64,000 bases of DNA from Lichenibacterium ramalinae (GTDB lineage: Bacteria; Pseudomonadota; Alphaproteobacteria; Rhizobiales; Beijerinckiaceae), in NCBI RefSeq assembly GCF_004137085.1, contig NZ_QYBC01000010.1, forward strand, positions 62,001-126,000, read 5' to 3'. The notes under the pieces are model-generated. The model was given only the letters and a program-made list of their open reading frames with translations. It was not told where the DNA came from and did no database searches. Positions 53,983-62,170 of the stretch are shown here, piece by piece (position 1 is the stretch's first letter; every line of letters begins with the position of its first letter). Both the position numbers and the translations under genes were made by a program.

Positions 53983-54128
53983 CAGCGGTTCCCTCCTCAG
54001 AAGTCAGGTCCTCGGTATCACGAGAGGTCGAGCGTTTCGAGCCGCCGTCGCCGTACCCTCGTCGTCGATCCCATCACCGCTTGCGTGCGTCCCCGCCAGC
54101 GACCCTAGAAGGGCATGGGGCGCGGTCA

Positions 54129-54848
54129 TCACGATCGATCGCTCGGTTTGCGGATCCGGCCTGGCTCGCCCGACTCTGCCTCGATCCCGGGGGCCGGGTT
54201 CGCCTCGAACCCTATCCTCTCGGCGGCACTGACGATGTGTTTGCACATCATGTCGGCGGCCGCGTCACCGTCGCCCCTCGCCATCGCCTCGATGATGCGC
54301 CCGTGCTCCTGCCAGACGCTGATCGACATCCCCGGGTAGCGCAGCACCTCTCCCATGGCTCGGCGCAGATGCTTCCAGTGGAGCTTCAGGCTCTCGCCGA
54401 TCAGCGCGTTCCCCGAGAGCTCGTATATGAACGAGTGGAAGTCCACGTCGGCTTGGAGGCTCGCCCTGGCATCGCCGGCGATCATCATGTTGCGGCCGTG
54501 CTCGACGATGGACCTACCCTTCACGATGGCGCTGGTCGACAGCCGCGAGCACCCCAGCCTCACGGCGAGGGGCTCCAGCACGGACCGCATCTGGTATATC
54601 TCGGCGAAGAACTTCATTTCCACTGGCGCCACGGTGAGCCCGCGGCGACCAGACGAGATCAGGAACCCCTGCGACTTGAGAACCGCGAGGGCGTGGGTCA
54701 CGGGTTGTCTGGAAACGTTGAGGCGTGCCGCGATGTCTTCCTGCGTGATGCGCTCACCGGACTTCAGAGTGCCGTCACAGAGAGCGTCCAGGATCACGTC
54801 GTACGCCTGATCGACAAGATGCTTCTCGCTCCTTAGCGTCTCAATCAC
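54129..54848 (-). CDS. GntR-family (FadR/FCD subfamily) regulator
   Basis: A 239-residue regulator. The N-terminal winged HTH (about 10-75) includes ITQEDIAARLNVSRQPVTHALAVLKSQGFL. The C-terminal FCD effector domain (about 85-215) contains the metal-binding pattern with Asp/His in ADVDFHSFIY and His residues in EHGRIIEAMARGD and CKHIVS. It is divergent from the mutase operon with a 249-bp gap that holds a palindrome, so it most likely controls that operon in response to a carboxylate or acyl-CoA. Confidence 0.92.
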   Translation of the reverse strand: MIETLRSEKHLVDQAYDVILDALCDGTLKSGERITQEDIAARLNVSRQPVTHALAVLKSQGFLISSGRRGLTVAPVEMKFFAEIYQMRSVLEPLAVRLGCSRLSTSAIVKGRSIVEHGRNMMIAGDARASLQADVDFHSFIYELSGNALIGESLKLHWKHLRRAMGEVLRYPGMSISVWQEHGRIIEAMARGDGDAAADMMCKHIVSAAERIGFEANPAPGIEAESGEPGRIRKPSDRS

Positions 54849-55023
54849 TTCGGTCCGCTTTCATCACACCGGCCCCGGTCCACAGTCCACTGGGCTCACC
54901 ACGACCGTCACCGCATAGATAGCCGACGCCCCTGCACCGCGCCACACGAGGTGCCCTTTCTCGAACGTATGCTCCGACGCCGGACCGGCCATCCCTGCGT
55001 GCTCCGGATCGCGGGTTCTAACC

Positions 55024-55073
55024 TTGACAGGGGGGCAGGCGTGGATCAACCTCCACTGAATTCAGAGTTCAGT
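55024..55073 (+). promoter_or_regulatory. candidate promoter and GntR operator of the mutase operon
   Basis: A perfect -35 TTGACA (55024-55029) is followed after 17 bases by a weak -10 CAACCT. Just downstream is the palindrome ACTGAATTCAGAGTTCAGT (55055-55073), with outer arms ACTGAA/TTCAGT and an inner CTGAATTCAG. It lies 25 bases before the first gene, where a repressor would block transcription. Confidence 0.5.
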
Positions 55074-55097
55074 AAGAACCAGACAGGGAGAGATTGG

Positions 55098-55502
55098 ATG
55101 CAGCCAGTACGTGTGCTCCTCGCGAAGGTCGGGCTTGACGGGCACGACCGTGGGGTCAAGGTGGTCGCCCGAACCCTGCGCGACGCAGGCATGGACGTCG
55201 TATACACGGGCCTCCACCGCACGCCCGAGGAGGTCGTCAACGCTGCCGTTCAAGAAGACGTCGACGTGCTCGGCGTCAGCCTGCTCTCGGGAGTCCAACT
55301 GACCGTCTTCCCAAAGATCTTCAAGCTACTGGAGGAGAAGGGCGCCTCCGACATGATCGTCATCGCCGGTGGCGTCATGCCCGACGAGGACGTCGTCGAG
55401 CTGAAGAAGATGGGCGTGCGTGAGGTGCTCCTGCAGGATACCCCGCCCGATTACATCGTCTCGACGCTGAACCGTCTCGTGCAAGAGCGCGGTCCGCGCT
55501 GA
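55098..55502 (+). CDS. hcmB: B12-binding small subunit of 2-hydroxyisobutyryl-CoA mutase (HcmB-like)
   Basis: A 134-residue stand-alone cobalamin-binding domain. It has the DxHxxG motif in KVGLDGHDRGVKVV (His as lower cobalt ligand), SLLSGVQLTVFPKIF and IVIAGGVMPDEDV. As a separate small subunit of this size it matches HcmB-type proteins rather than the fused methylmalonyl-CoA mutase. ATG 55098 follows AGGGAG. It is the first gene of the operon, 14 bases before the ligase. Confidence 0.9.
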   Translation: MQPVRVLLAKVGLDGHDRGVKVVARTLRDAGMDVVYTGLHRTPEEVVNAAVQEDVDVLGVSLLSGVQLTVFPKIFKLLEEKGASDMIVIAGGVMPDEDVVELKKMGVREVLLQDTPPDYIVSTLNRLVQERGPR

Positions 55503-55516
55503 TCGGGAGGTTAGCC

Positions 55517-56953
55517 ATGGAAGACTGGTCATTTCCCCCGAGGTACGACGATTCCTACGTCCCACCCGCGGACAGCCGTTACTGGTTTCCGAAGCGGGAG
55601 ACCATGCCGGCTGCTGATCGCGAGAAGCTCATCCTGGAGCGACTTCAGCAGGTCTGCAGTTACGCCTACGACAACGCGCCGTTCTACAGGCGCAAGTGGG
55701 ACGAAGCGGGGTTCCATCCGAGCCACCTGCGTACCCTCGAGGACTTCGAGGAGAAGGTGCCGGTGGTGACGAAGGCCGACCTTCGCCGTTCGCAGGCGGA
55801 GAACCAGCCCTTCGGCGACTACCTGTGCGTCCCCGACAGCGAGATCTTCCACATCCACGGGACGAGCGGCACCACCGGTCGCCCGACAGCGTTCGCCATC
55901 GGTCGGAACGACTGGAAGGCGGTGGCCAACGCCCACGCACGCATCATGTGGGGAATGGGGATCCGTCCCGGCGACATGGTCTGCGTGGCCGCGATCCTGA
56001 GCCTCTACATGGGCAGCTGGGGAGCCCTGGCGGGCGCGGAGCGTCTCGGCGCCAAGGCCTTCCCATTTGGGGCCGGTGCTCCCGGCATGACGATCCGCTG
56101 TGCGCAGTGGCTCGACCTCATGAAGCCAGCCGCGTTCTACGGGACGCCGACCTACGCACTCCACCTCGCCCAGGCGGCGATCGGGGAGGGGTTGGACCCG
56201 CGCAAGTTCGGCCTGCGCGCCATGTTCTTCTCTGGTGAGCCGGGTGCCTCCATCCCGGGCGTCCGGGACAAGATCGAGGACTTCTACGGCGCCAAGGTCT
56301 TCGACTGCGGCTCCATGGCCGAGATGACGCCCTTCATGAACGTCGCCGGCACTTTGGAGACGTCTGGCCTGCTGTGCTGGCAGGACGTGGTCTACACCGA
56401 GGTCTGCGACCCCAAGACGATGAGGCGCGTGCCCTACGGGCAGCGCGGGACGCCCGTCTACACGCATCTCGAGCGGACATCCCAGCCGATGATCCGTCTG
56501 GCCTCTGGTGACCTGACGCTGTGGACGGACGAGCCCAATCCCTGCGGACGCACCTATCCACGCCTGCCGCAGGGCATCTTCGGACGGATCGACGACATGT
56601 TCACGATCCGCGGCGAGAACATATACCCGAGCGAGATCGATGCGGTCCTGAACGAGCTGCCTGCCTACGGCGGTGAGCATCAGATCGTGATCACGCGCGA
56701 GGCGGCGATGGACGAGCTCCTGCTGCGCGTCGAGGCTCATGCGGACGCCGCCTCCAGGGGTGAGGGTGAGGTGGCGGCGTTCCGCGCCGAGGTCGCCCGT
56801 CGCATGCAGAAGATGCTCGGACTGCGCACGGCCGTCGAGATCGTTCAGCAGGGCCTCCTCCCGCGCACCGACTTCAAGGCCCGCCGCGTCGTCGACGACC
56901 GGGCCGTGTTCCGCGAGCTGCGCCAGCAGATCGCCGCGGAGGGTGGTGCATGA
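55517..56953 (+). CDS. hcl: PaaK-like acyl-CoA ligase, probable 2-hydroxyisobutyrate-CoA ligase
   Basis: A 478-residue AMP-forming ligase of the phenylacetate-CoA ligase group. The ATP-binding loop is HIHGTSGTTGRPTAF (about 115-130); FDCGSMAEMTPFMNVAG and GRIDDMFTIRGENIYPSEID are the later core motifs, and LPRTDFKARRV holds the C-terminal catalytic Lys. In known 2-hydroxyisobutyrate degraders a ligase of this length lies with the mutase genes. It presumably activates the branched hydroxy acid with ATP and CoA. It overlaps the GTPase gene by four bases. Confidence 0.85.
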   Translation: MEDWSFPPRYDDSYVPPADSRYWFPKRETMPAADREKLILERLQQVCSYAYDNAPFYRRKWDEAGFHPSHLRTLEDFEEKVPVVTKADLRRSQAENQPFGDYLCVPDSEIFHIHGTSGTTGRPTAFAIGRNDWKAVANAHARIMWGMGIRPGDMVCVAAILSLYMGSWGALAGAERLGAKAFPFGAGAPGMTIRCAQWLDLMKPAAFYGTPTYALHLAQAAIGEGLDPRKFGLRAMFFSGEPGASIPGVRDKIEDFYGAKVFDCGSMAEMTPFMNVAGTLETSGLLCWQDVVYTEVCDPKTMRRVPYGQRGTPVYTHLERTSQPMIRLASGDLTLWTDEPNPCGRTYPRLPQGIFGRIDDMFTIRGENIYPSEIDAVLNELPAYGGEHQIVITREAAMDELLLRVEAHADAASRGEGEVAAFRAEVARRMQKMLGLRTAVEIVQQGLLPRTDFKARRVVDDRAVFRELRQQIAAEGGA

Positions 56954-57912
56954 GTTCGTACGTTCCCTCGATGGAGCTCGTCGAGCGCGTCGTGGCGGGC
57001 CACACGGCCGCCGTCGCGCGCCTCATCTCCCGCGCGGAGGCGGGCGTCGACGAGGCCAAGCCGGCACTCGCCGAGATCTACCGGCGTGCTGGTCGCGCCA
57101 ACGTCATCGGCATCACCGGCGTCCCGGGGTCGGGCAAGTCGACGCTGGTCGCGCGGTTCGCGACCATGCTGCGGAGCCGAGGGCATCGGGTCGGTGTCGT
57201 CGCGGTCGATCCCTCGAGCCCATACTCTGGCGGGGCGATCCTCGGCGACCGCATCCGCATGACCGACCTCGCGCTCGATCCCGACGTCTTCATTCGATCG
57301 ATGGCGACGCGAGGGGCCATGGGAGGCATGGCGCGAGCGGCGCTCGACGCCGTCGACATCCTCGACGTCGCCGGGTTCGACACGGTAGTCATCGAGACGG
57401 TCGGCGTCGGCCAGGACGAGGTCGAGATCGCCAAGGCCTCCCACACGACCGTGGTCGTGTCCGCGCCCGGCCTCGGTGACGAGGTGCAGGCCATCAAGGC
57501 GGGCATGCTCGAGATCGCGGACGTCCACGTGGTTTCGAAGAGCGATCGCAGCGACGCCCATCGGACGCTGGCCGACCTGAAGGGCATGATGACGCTCAAC
57601 GCCCACCACGGGCCGGGGCCGGACTGGAGGGTGCCTGTGCTTGGCATCTCCTCCTACTCGGGCGAGGGCTTCGAAGCGTTCATCGACGCCGTGGAGCGAC
57701 ACCGCGCCCTGACCATGGATAGAGAGCGGGGCAGGCCCCGGCGAATGGCTATCGCGCGCTTCCGCCTGCTGAAGACGGCCGAGAACCTGCTGATGGCGCG
57801 CTTCTCGAAGTTCGCCGCACCGGGCGTGGGTGACCTCGCGTCGCGTCTCGAGGCCCGGAACGGTGACCCATATACGTTGGCCGAGGAACTTGTGGCCGAG
57901 TCTTTAAAGTGA
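56950..57912 (+). CDS. meaH: MeaB/ArgK-type GTPase chaperone of the mutase (MeaH-like)
   Basis: A 320-residue G3E GTPase. It has Walker A GITGVPGSGKST, the family motif DPSSPYSGGAILGDRIRM, switch region ETVGVGQDEVEI and the base-recognition variant SKSD. Such proteins load adenosylcobalamin onto acyl-CoA mutases and protect or repair them. Location between the ligase and the mutase large subunit fits MeaH of the 2-hydroxyisobutyryl-CoA mutase system. ATG 56950 overlaps the ligase stop. Confidence 0.92.
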   Translation: MSSYVPSMELVERVVAGHTAAVARLISRAEAGVDEAKPALAEIYRRAGRANVIGITGVPGSGKSTLVARFATMLRSRGHRVGVVAVDPSSPYSGGAILGDRIRMTDLALDPDVFIRSMATRGAMGGMARAALDAVDILDVAGFDTVVIETVGVGQDEVEIAKASHTTVVVSAPGLGDEVQAIKAGMLEIADVHVVSKSDRSDAHRTLADLKGMMTLNAHHGPGPDWRVPVLGISSYSGEGFEAFIDAVERHRALTMDRERGRPRRMAIARFRLLKTAENLLMARFSKFAAPGVGDLASRLEARNGDPYTLAEELVAESLK

Positions 57913-57938
57913 ACGACAGGGTCTGAGGGAGAACCACG

Positions 57939-59645
57939 ATGGATGACATGACCGACCGTGGCGCGCGCGCGCAGGACCAGGTGGAGGCGATCCGCGCCGA
58001 GGTCCGGGACTGGGAGACCAACGAGGTCGCCAACTTCCTGCGCAAGCAGAAGGAGCGGAAGGACGAGTTCTTCACCCTCGGTGACATCCCGGTCAGACGG
58101 ACCTACACGGCAGCCGACCTGGCCGAGACGCCGCCCGAGGACATCGGCCTACCCGGCCGTTACCCCTTCACCCGCGGACCCTACCCGACCATGTACCGGT
58201 CGCGGAACTGGACCATGCGCCAGATCGCCGGCTTTGGCACCGGCGAGGACACCAACGTCCGCTTCAAGTACCTGATCGCCCAGGGCCAGACGGGCATCTC
58301 GACCGACTTCGACATGCCCACGCTGATGGGCTACGACTCCGACCACGCCATGAGCGAGGGCGAGGTCGGCCGCGAGGGCGTGGCCATCGACACCCTGGCC
58401 GACATGGAGGCGCTGTTCGACGGTATCGACCTCGAGAACATCTCTGTGTCGATGACGATCAACCCGAGCGCCTGGATCCTGCTGGCGATGTACATCGCCC
58501 TGGCCGAGAAGCGCGGGTACGACCTCAACAAGCTCAGCGGCACCGTTCAGGCTGACATCCTGAAGGAGTATATGGCGCAGAAGGAGTACATCTTCCCGGT
58601 GGAGCCATCGGTACGCATCGTGCGCGACTGCATCACCTACTGCGCCAAGACGATGAAGCGCTACAACCCGATCAACATCTCGGGCTACCACATCTCGGAG
58701 GCGGGTTCGTCGCCGTTACACGAGGCCGCGTTCACCCTCGCGAACCTCATCGTGTACGTCGAGGAGGTGCTCAAGACGGGCATGACGGTCGATGAGTTTT
58801 CCCCTAGACTCGCGTTCTTCTTTGTCTGTCAAGCGGACTTCTTCGAAGAGGTCGCGAAGTTCCGCGCTCTCCGGCGCTGTTACGCTAAGATCATGAAGGA
58901 GCGGTTCGGCGCCAAGAACCCGGAGTCGATGCGCCTGCGCTTCCACTGCCAGACGGCAGCCGCCTCGCTCACCAAGCCGCAGTACATGGTCAACGTCGTC
59001 CGGACCTCCTTCCAAGCCATGGCGGCGGTGCTCGGCGGCTGCCAGTCGCTCCACACGAACGGCTACGACGAGGCCTTCGCCATTCCCACTGAGGATGCCA
59101 TGCGGATGGCGCTCCGGACCCAACAGGTGATAGCCGAGGAGTCCAACGTCACCCAGGTCGTCGACCCCCTAGGTGGTTCGTACTACGTGGAAAGCCTGAC
59201 CACGGAGTACGAGAAGCGCATCTTCGACATCCTGAAGGAGGTCGAAGAACGTGGCGGCACGCTGAAGATGATCCAGGACGGTTGGTTCCAGCGCCACATT
59301 GCCGACTTCGCCTACGAGACCGCCCTCCGCAAGCAGTCGGGCGAGAAGCCGGTGATCGGCGTGAACCGCTTCGTCGACGACACGCCCGATCCCAAGATCC
59401 ACACCCATCCGTACGACCAGACCACGGCCGACCGTCAGGTCGCCCGGACGCAGCGGGTCCGGCGCGAGCGCGACGCGGCCAAGTACGACCTCCTCATGGA
59501 GCGTTTGGTGGAGACGGCGAAGGATCCCCAACAGAACATGATGCCAGTGACGATCGAACTCGTCCGCGAGGGCGCGACGATGGGTGAGATCGTCGAGAGG
59601 CTGAAGGCCATCTGGGGCACCTATCGCGAGGTGCCGGTTTTCTGA
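57939..59645 (+). CDS. hcmA: 2-hydroxyisobutyryl-CoA mutase large subunit (HcmA-like)
   Basis: A 568-residue TIM-barrel substrate subunit of a B12-dependent acyl-CoA mutase. RGPYPTMYRSRNWTMRQIAG places Ile96 where methylmalonyl-CoA mutase has a Tyr, and GISTDFDMPTLMGYDSD gives Asp123. These correspond to Ile90 and Asp117, the diagnostic residues of 2-hydroxyisobutyryl-CoA mutase from Aquincola. It has no fused B12 domain, consistent with the separate small subunit. The expected reaction is 2-hydroxyisobutyryl-CoA to 3-hydroxybutyryl-CoA. Related pivalyl- or isobutyryl-type substrates cannot be fully excluded. Confidence 0.9.
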   Translation: MDDMTDRGARAQDQVEAIRAEVRDWETNEVANFLRKQKERKDEFFTLGDIPVRRTYTAADLAETPPEDIGLPGRYPFTRGPYPTMYRSRNWTMRQIAGFGTGEDTNVRFKYLIAQGQTGISTDFDMPTLMGYDSDHAMSEGEVGREGVAIDTLADMEALFDGIDLENISVSMTINPSAWILLAMYIALAEKRGYDLNKLSGTVQADILKEYMAQKEYIFPVEPSVRIVRDCITYCAKTMKRYNPINISGYHISEAGSSPLHEAAFTLANLIVYVEEVLKTGMTVDEFSPRLAFFFVCQADFFEEVAKFRALRRCYAKIMKERFGAKNPESMRLRFHCQTAAASLTKPQYMVNVVRTSFQAMAAVLGGCQSLHTNGYDEAFAIPTEDAMRMALRTQQVIAEESNVTQVVDPLGGSYYVESLTTEYEKRIFDILKEVEERGGTLKMIQDGWFQRHIADFAYETALRKQSGEKPVIGVNRFVDDTPDPKIHTHPYDQTTADRQVARTQRVRRERDAAKYDLLMERLVETAKDPQQNMMPVTIELVREGATMGEIVERLKAIWGTYREVPVF

Positions 59646-59704
59646 GGACGCCAGCCCGCGCCCTCGACCGCCGGGGGTCGACCTCACCGCATCGGAGTGA
59701 CCTG

Positions 59705-60760
59705 TTGTCGATCGAACCCCGACCCTTGATCCTGCCCTTCGCAGGCGTCAGCCCCGCTTTCGCAAGTCCTCCTTCGACCAGCGGCGCGGGTGCCAGCGTG
59801 CTCGGCCGCGTGACGGTCGGCGCCGACCTAGTCCTAGGCCCCTTCGCGGTGATCCGAGCCGACGGGGAGACAGTGTCGATCGGCGCCGGGTTCTGCCTCG
59901 GCGAGGGATCGACCGTGCACATCGCGCACGGCCTCTTCGCGACCGTCATCGGTGATCGCGTGGCGGTGGGGCGGAACGCGGTGGTCCACGCCTGCACGGT
60001 CGCTGACGATTGCGCGATCGAGGATGACGTCGTCATCCTCGACGCCAGCGTCGTCGGCGCCGGCGTGCTGATCGAGGCGGGATCCACCATCTACCCGCGC
60101 TCGACGTTGGAGCCGGGCGGGCGCTACGCCGGAAGCCCGGCCGTCAGGATAGGTAGCATCTCGCTCGAGGAGTGCCGGGAGCGGGTGGCGTCGATCCGGG
60201 CCGAGGCCGCCGTCGCGGCGGCGCGGCAGATCAGGACCGAGGGGCGCTGGGGAGACGACGGCCGGGGAGCGCATTTCGTCGCCGACACGGCGGTGGTCCG
60301 CGGCGACCTCGTCCTGGCACCTGGCGCCGGCGTGTTCTTCGGATGCCGGTTCGACGCGGCCGCCGTTACGGTCGGACGCAACACAAACATCCAGGACAAC
60401 AGCGTCGTCACCGCGCCGGAGGGCGTGGTGACGATCGGCGACGACACGACCATCGGTCACAACGTCCGCATGAGCGCCTGCCGCGTGGGATCCCGGAGTC
60501 TCGTGGGTATAGGCGCCGTCCTCGGCGAGGGAACGGTGGTCGAGGACGACGTGCTCGTGGCTGCCGGGACCGTGACCACCTACGGCCAGGTGCTAAGGTC
60601 CGGGTGGCTGTGGGGCAGTCGCCCCGCCAAGCCCCTGAAACCCCTCGACGACGCCCGTCGGTCCATGTTGTCCGAGACCATCGGGCACTACGTCGCCTAC
60701 GGGCACGCGTTCCGCGACGCGCAACGGAGCTTGGCCGCGCGCCGCGAGGGCGCCGGATAG
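59705..60760 (+). CDS. tandem left-handed beta-helix (hexapeptide-repeat, gamma-carbonic-anhydrase-like) protein
   Basis: A 351-residue protein made of two gamma-CA/PaaY-like units: residues about 25-150 (GRVTVGADLVLGPFAVIRAD to AGSPAVRI) and about 175-320 (VRGDLVLAPGAGVFFGCRFD to GSRPAKPL). Both show hexapeptide turns and the end signature G-S-x-A; His residues are few (TVHIAHG, VVHACTV in the first, IGHNVRM in the second), so carbonic anhydrase activity is uncertain. The start is TTG 59705 after GGAG. Single-unit proteins are the norm, so the fused duplicate is unusual. It follows hcmA by 59 bases and is likely in the operon. Confidence 0.78.
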   Translation: MSIEPRPLILPFAGVSPAFASPPSTSGAGASVLGRVTVGADLVLGPFAVIRADGETVSIGAGFCLGEGSTVHIAHGLFATVIGDRVAVGRNAVVHACTVADDCAIEDDVVILDASVVGAGVLIEAGSTIYPRSTLEPGGRYAGSPAVRIGSISLEECRERVASIRAEAAVAAARQIRTEGRWGDDGRGAHFVADTAVVRGDLVLAPGAGVFFGCRFDAAAVTVGRNTNIQDNSVVTAPEGVVTIGDDTTIGHNVRMSACRVGSRSLVGIGAVLGEGTVVEDDVLVAAGTVTTYGQVLRSGWLWGSRPAKPLKPLDDARRSMLSETIGHYVAYGHAFRDAQRSLAARREGAG

Positions 60761-60868
60761 GCGGTCCGGCGTCAGGCCGGGCGAACCGCCGCCCGCACGA
60801 CGAGCACCGCCAGATGACGAATCGAAGCGCGACGAGCCGGAAAGGCCGGGCACCAGGGGGAGGGATCC

Positions 60869-62170
60869 ATGACGATCGAAGCCGTATCGATGACCACGGA
60901 CGCGAGCGCGACTCGAACGCTCTACAGCAAGGTCATGTGGCGAATCATGCCGTTGCTCTTGGCCTGCTACATCGGGGCCTACCTTGACCGAGTTAATGTC
61001 GGTTTCGCCAAGTTGCAGATGCTGAAGGACCTCGGCCTCTCCGAGACCGTGTACGGGCTCGGCGCCGGCATGTTCTTCGTCGGGTATGTGATCTTCGAGA
61101 TCCCCAGCAACATGCTCATGATGCGGGTCGGCCCCCGCGCCTGGATCGGTCGCATCCTGATCACGTGGGGCATCATCTCCGCCCTCACGTTGGTGACCAC
61201 GTCCGCGAACATGTTCTACGCGTTGCGCTTCCTGCTGGGCGCCGCCGAGGCGGGGTTCATCCCCGCGATCATCTACTACCTGATGATCTGGTTCCCCTCC
61301 TCGCAGCGCGGCAAGGCCTCGGCGCTGTTCCTCGCGGGAATCCCGCTCTCGGGCGTCATCGGCGGCCCGCTGTCTGGTTGGCTGATGAGCGCGCTCGACG
61401 GCAAGGCGGGTCTCGCGGGCTGGCAGTGGATGTTCCTGGTCGAGGGTCTGCCGGCCGTCATCCTGGGCATCCTGTGCTTCGTCCATCTCGACAACTCGAT
61501 CGATGCCGCACGATGGCTGACGACCGCGGAGAAGGACAAGATCCGCGCCGACGTGGTGGCCGAGAGCCGTGACAAGCCTCTGGTCTCGGCGCGCGACGGC
61601 CTTCTCGACAGGAGGGTCTGGATCCTCAGCTTCACCTACTTCTTCTTCACCATGGGTCTCTATGGCGTCAGCTTCTGGCTCCCGTCGATCATCAAGGACA
61701 GCGGGGTGAGGGATCCGCTGTCCGTCGGCCTGCTCACGGCCATACCGTACACGGGGGCCTTCGTGACGATGATCCTTGTGGGCAGGAGTTCGGACCGGCA
61801 CCGCGAGCGCCGATGGCATCTCGCTCTTCCGGCCCTGGTGGGTGCCGCCGGGCTCGTGGTCAGCGTCATCTACTCGCAGAACACCGTGGTCGCGCTTGCG
61901 GCTCTCACCGTAGCCTCTTCCGGCATCCTGACCTGCGTGCCGCAGTTCTACGTGCTGCCGCCCGCGATCCTGACAGGTGCGGCGGCGGCCATGGGCCTCG
62001 CGGTGGCGAACTCGGTCGGCAGTGTCGCTGGGTTCATCAGCCCCTACCTCCTCGGCTACGTGAAGGACCTCACGGGCAGCACCAACGCGGGCGTGCTCGT
62101 CCTCTCGGTCGCGCTCATCATCGGCGCCGCGATGGTCTTCGTGACGCCTGCCCGGATGGTGAACCGGTGA
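60869..62170 (+). CDS. MFS transporter, anion:cation symporter family
   Basis: A 433-residue protein with about twelve membrane segments. The first loop contains CYIGAYLDRVNVGFAKLQML, the signature of ACS-family carboxylate transporters (tartrate, phthalate, glucarate types). A ribosome site GGGGGAGGG precedes ATG 60869. In this operon it most likely imports 2-hydroxyisobutyrate or a similar organic acid. It overlaps the ThDP enzyme gene by four bases (GTGA). Confidence 0.9.
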   Translation: MTIEAVSMTTDASATRTLYSKVMWRIMPLLLACYIGAYLDRVNVGFAKLQMLKDLGLSETVYGLGAGMFFVGYVIFEIPSNMLMMRVGPRAWIGRILITWGIISALTLVTTSANMFYALRFLLGAAEAGFIPAIIYYLMIWFPSSQRGKASALFLAGIPLSGVIGGPLSGWLMSALDGKAGLAGWQWMFLVEGLPAVILGILCFVHLDNSIDAARWLTTAEKDKIRADVVAESRDKPLVSARDGLLDRRVWILSFTYFFFTMGLYGVSFWLPSIIKDSGVRDPLSVGLLTAIPYTGAFVTMILVGRSSDRHRERRWHLALPALVGAAGLVVSVIYSQNTVVALAALTVASSGILTCVPQFYVLPPAILTGAAAAMGLAVANSVGSVAGFISPYLLGYVKDLTGSTNAGVLVLSVALIIGAAMVFVTPARMVNR

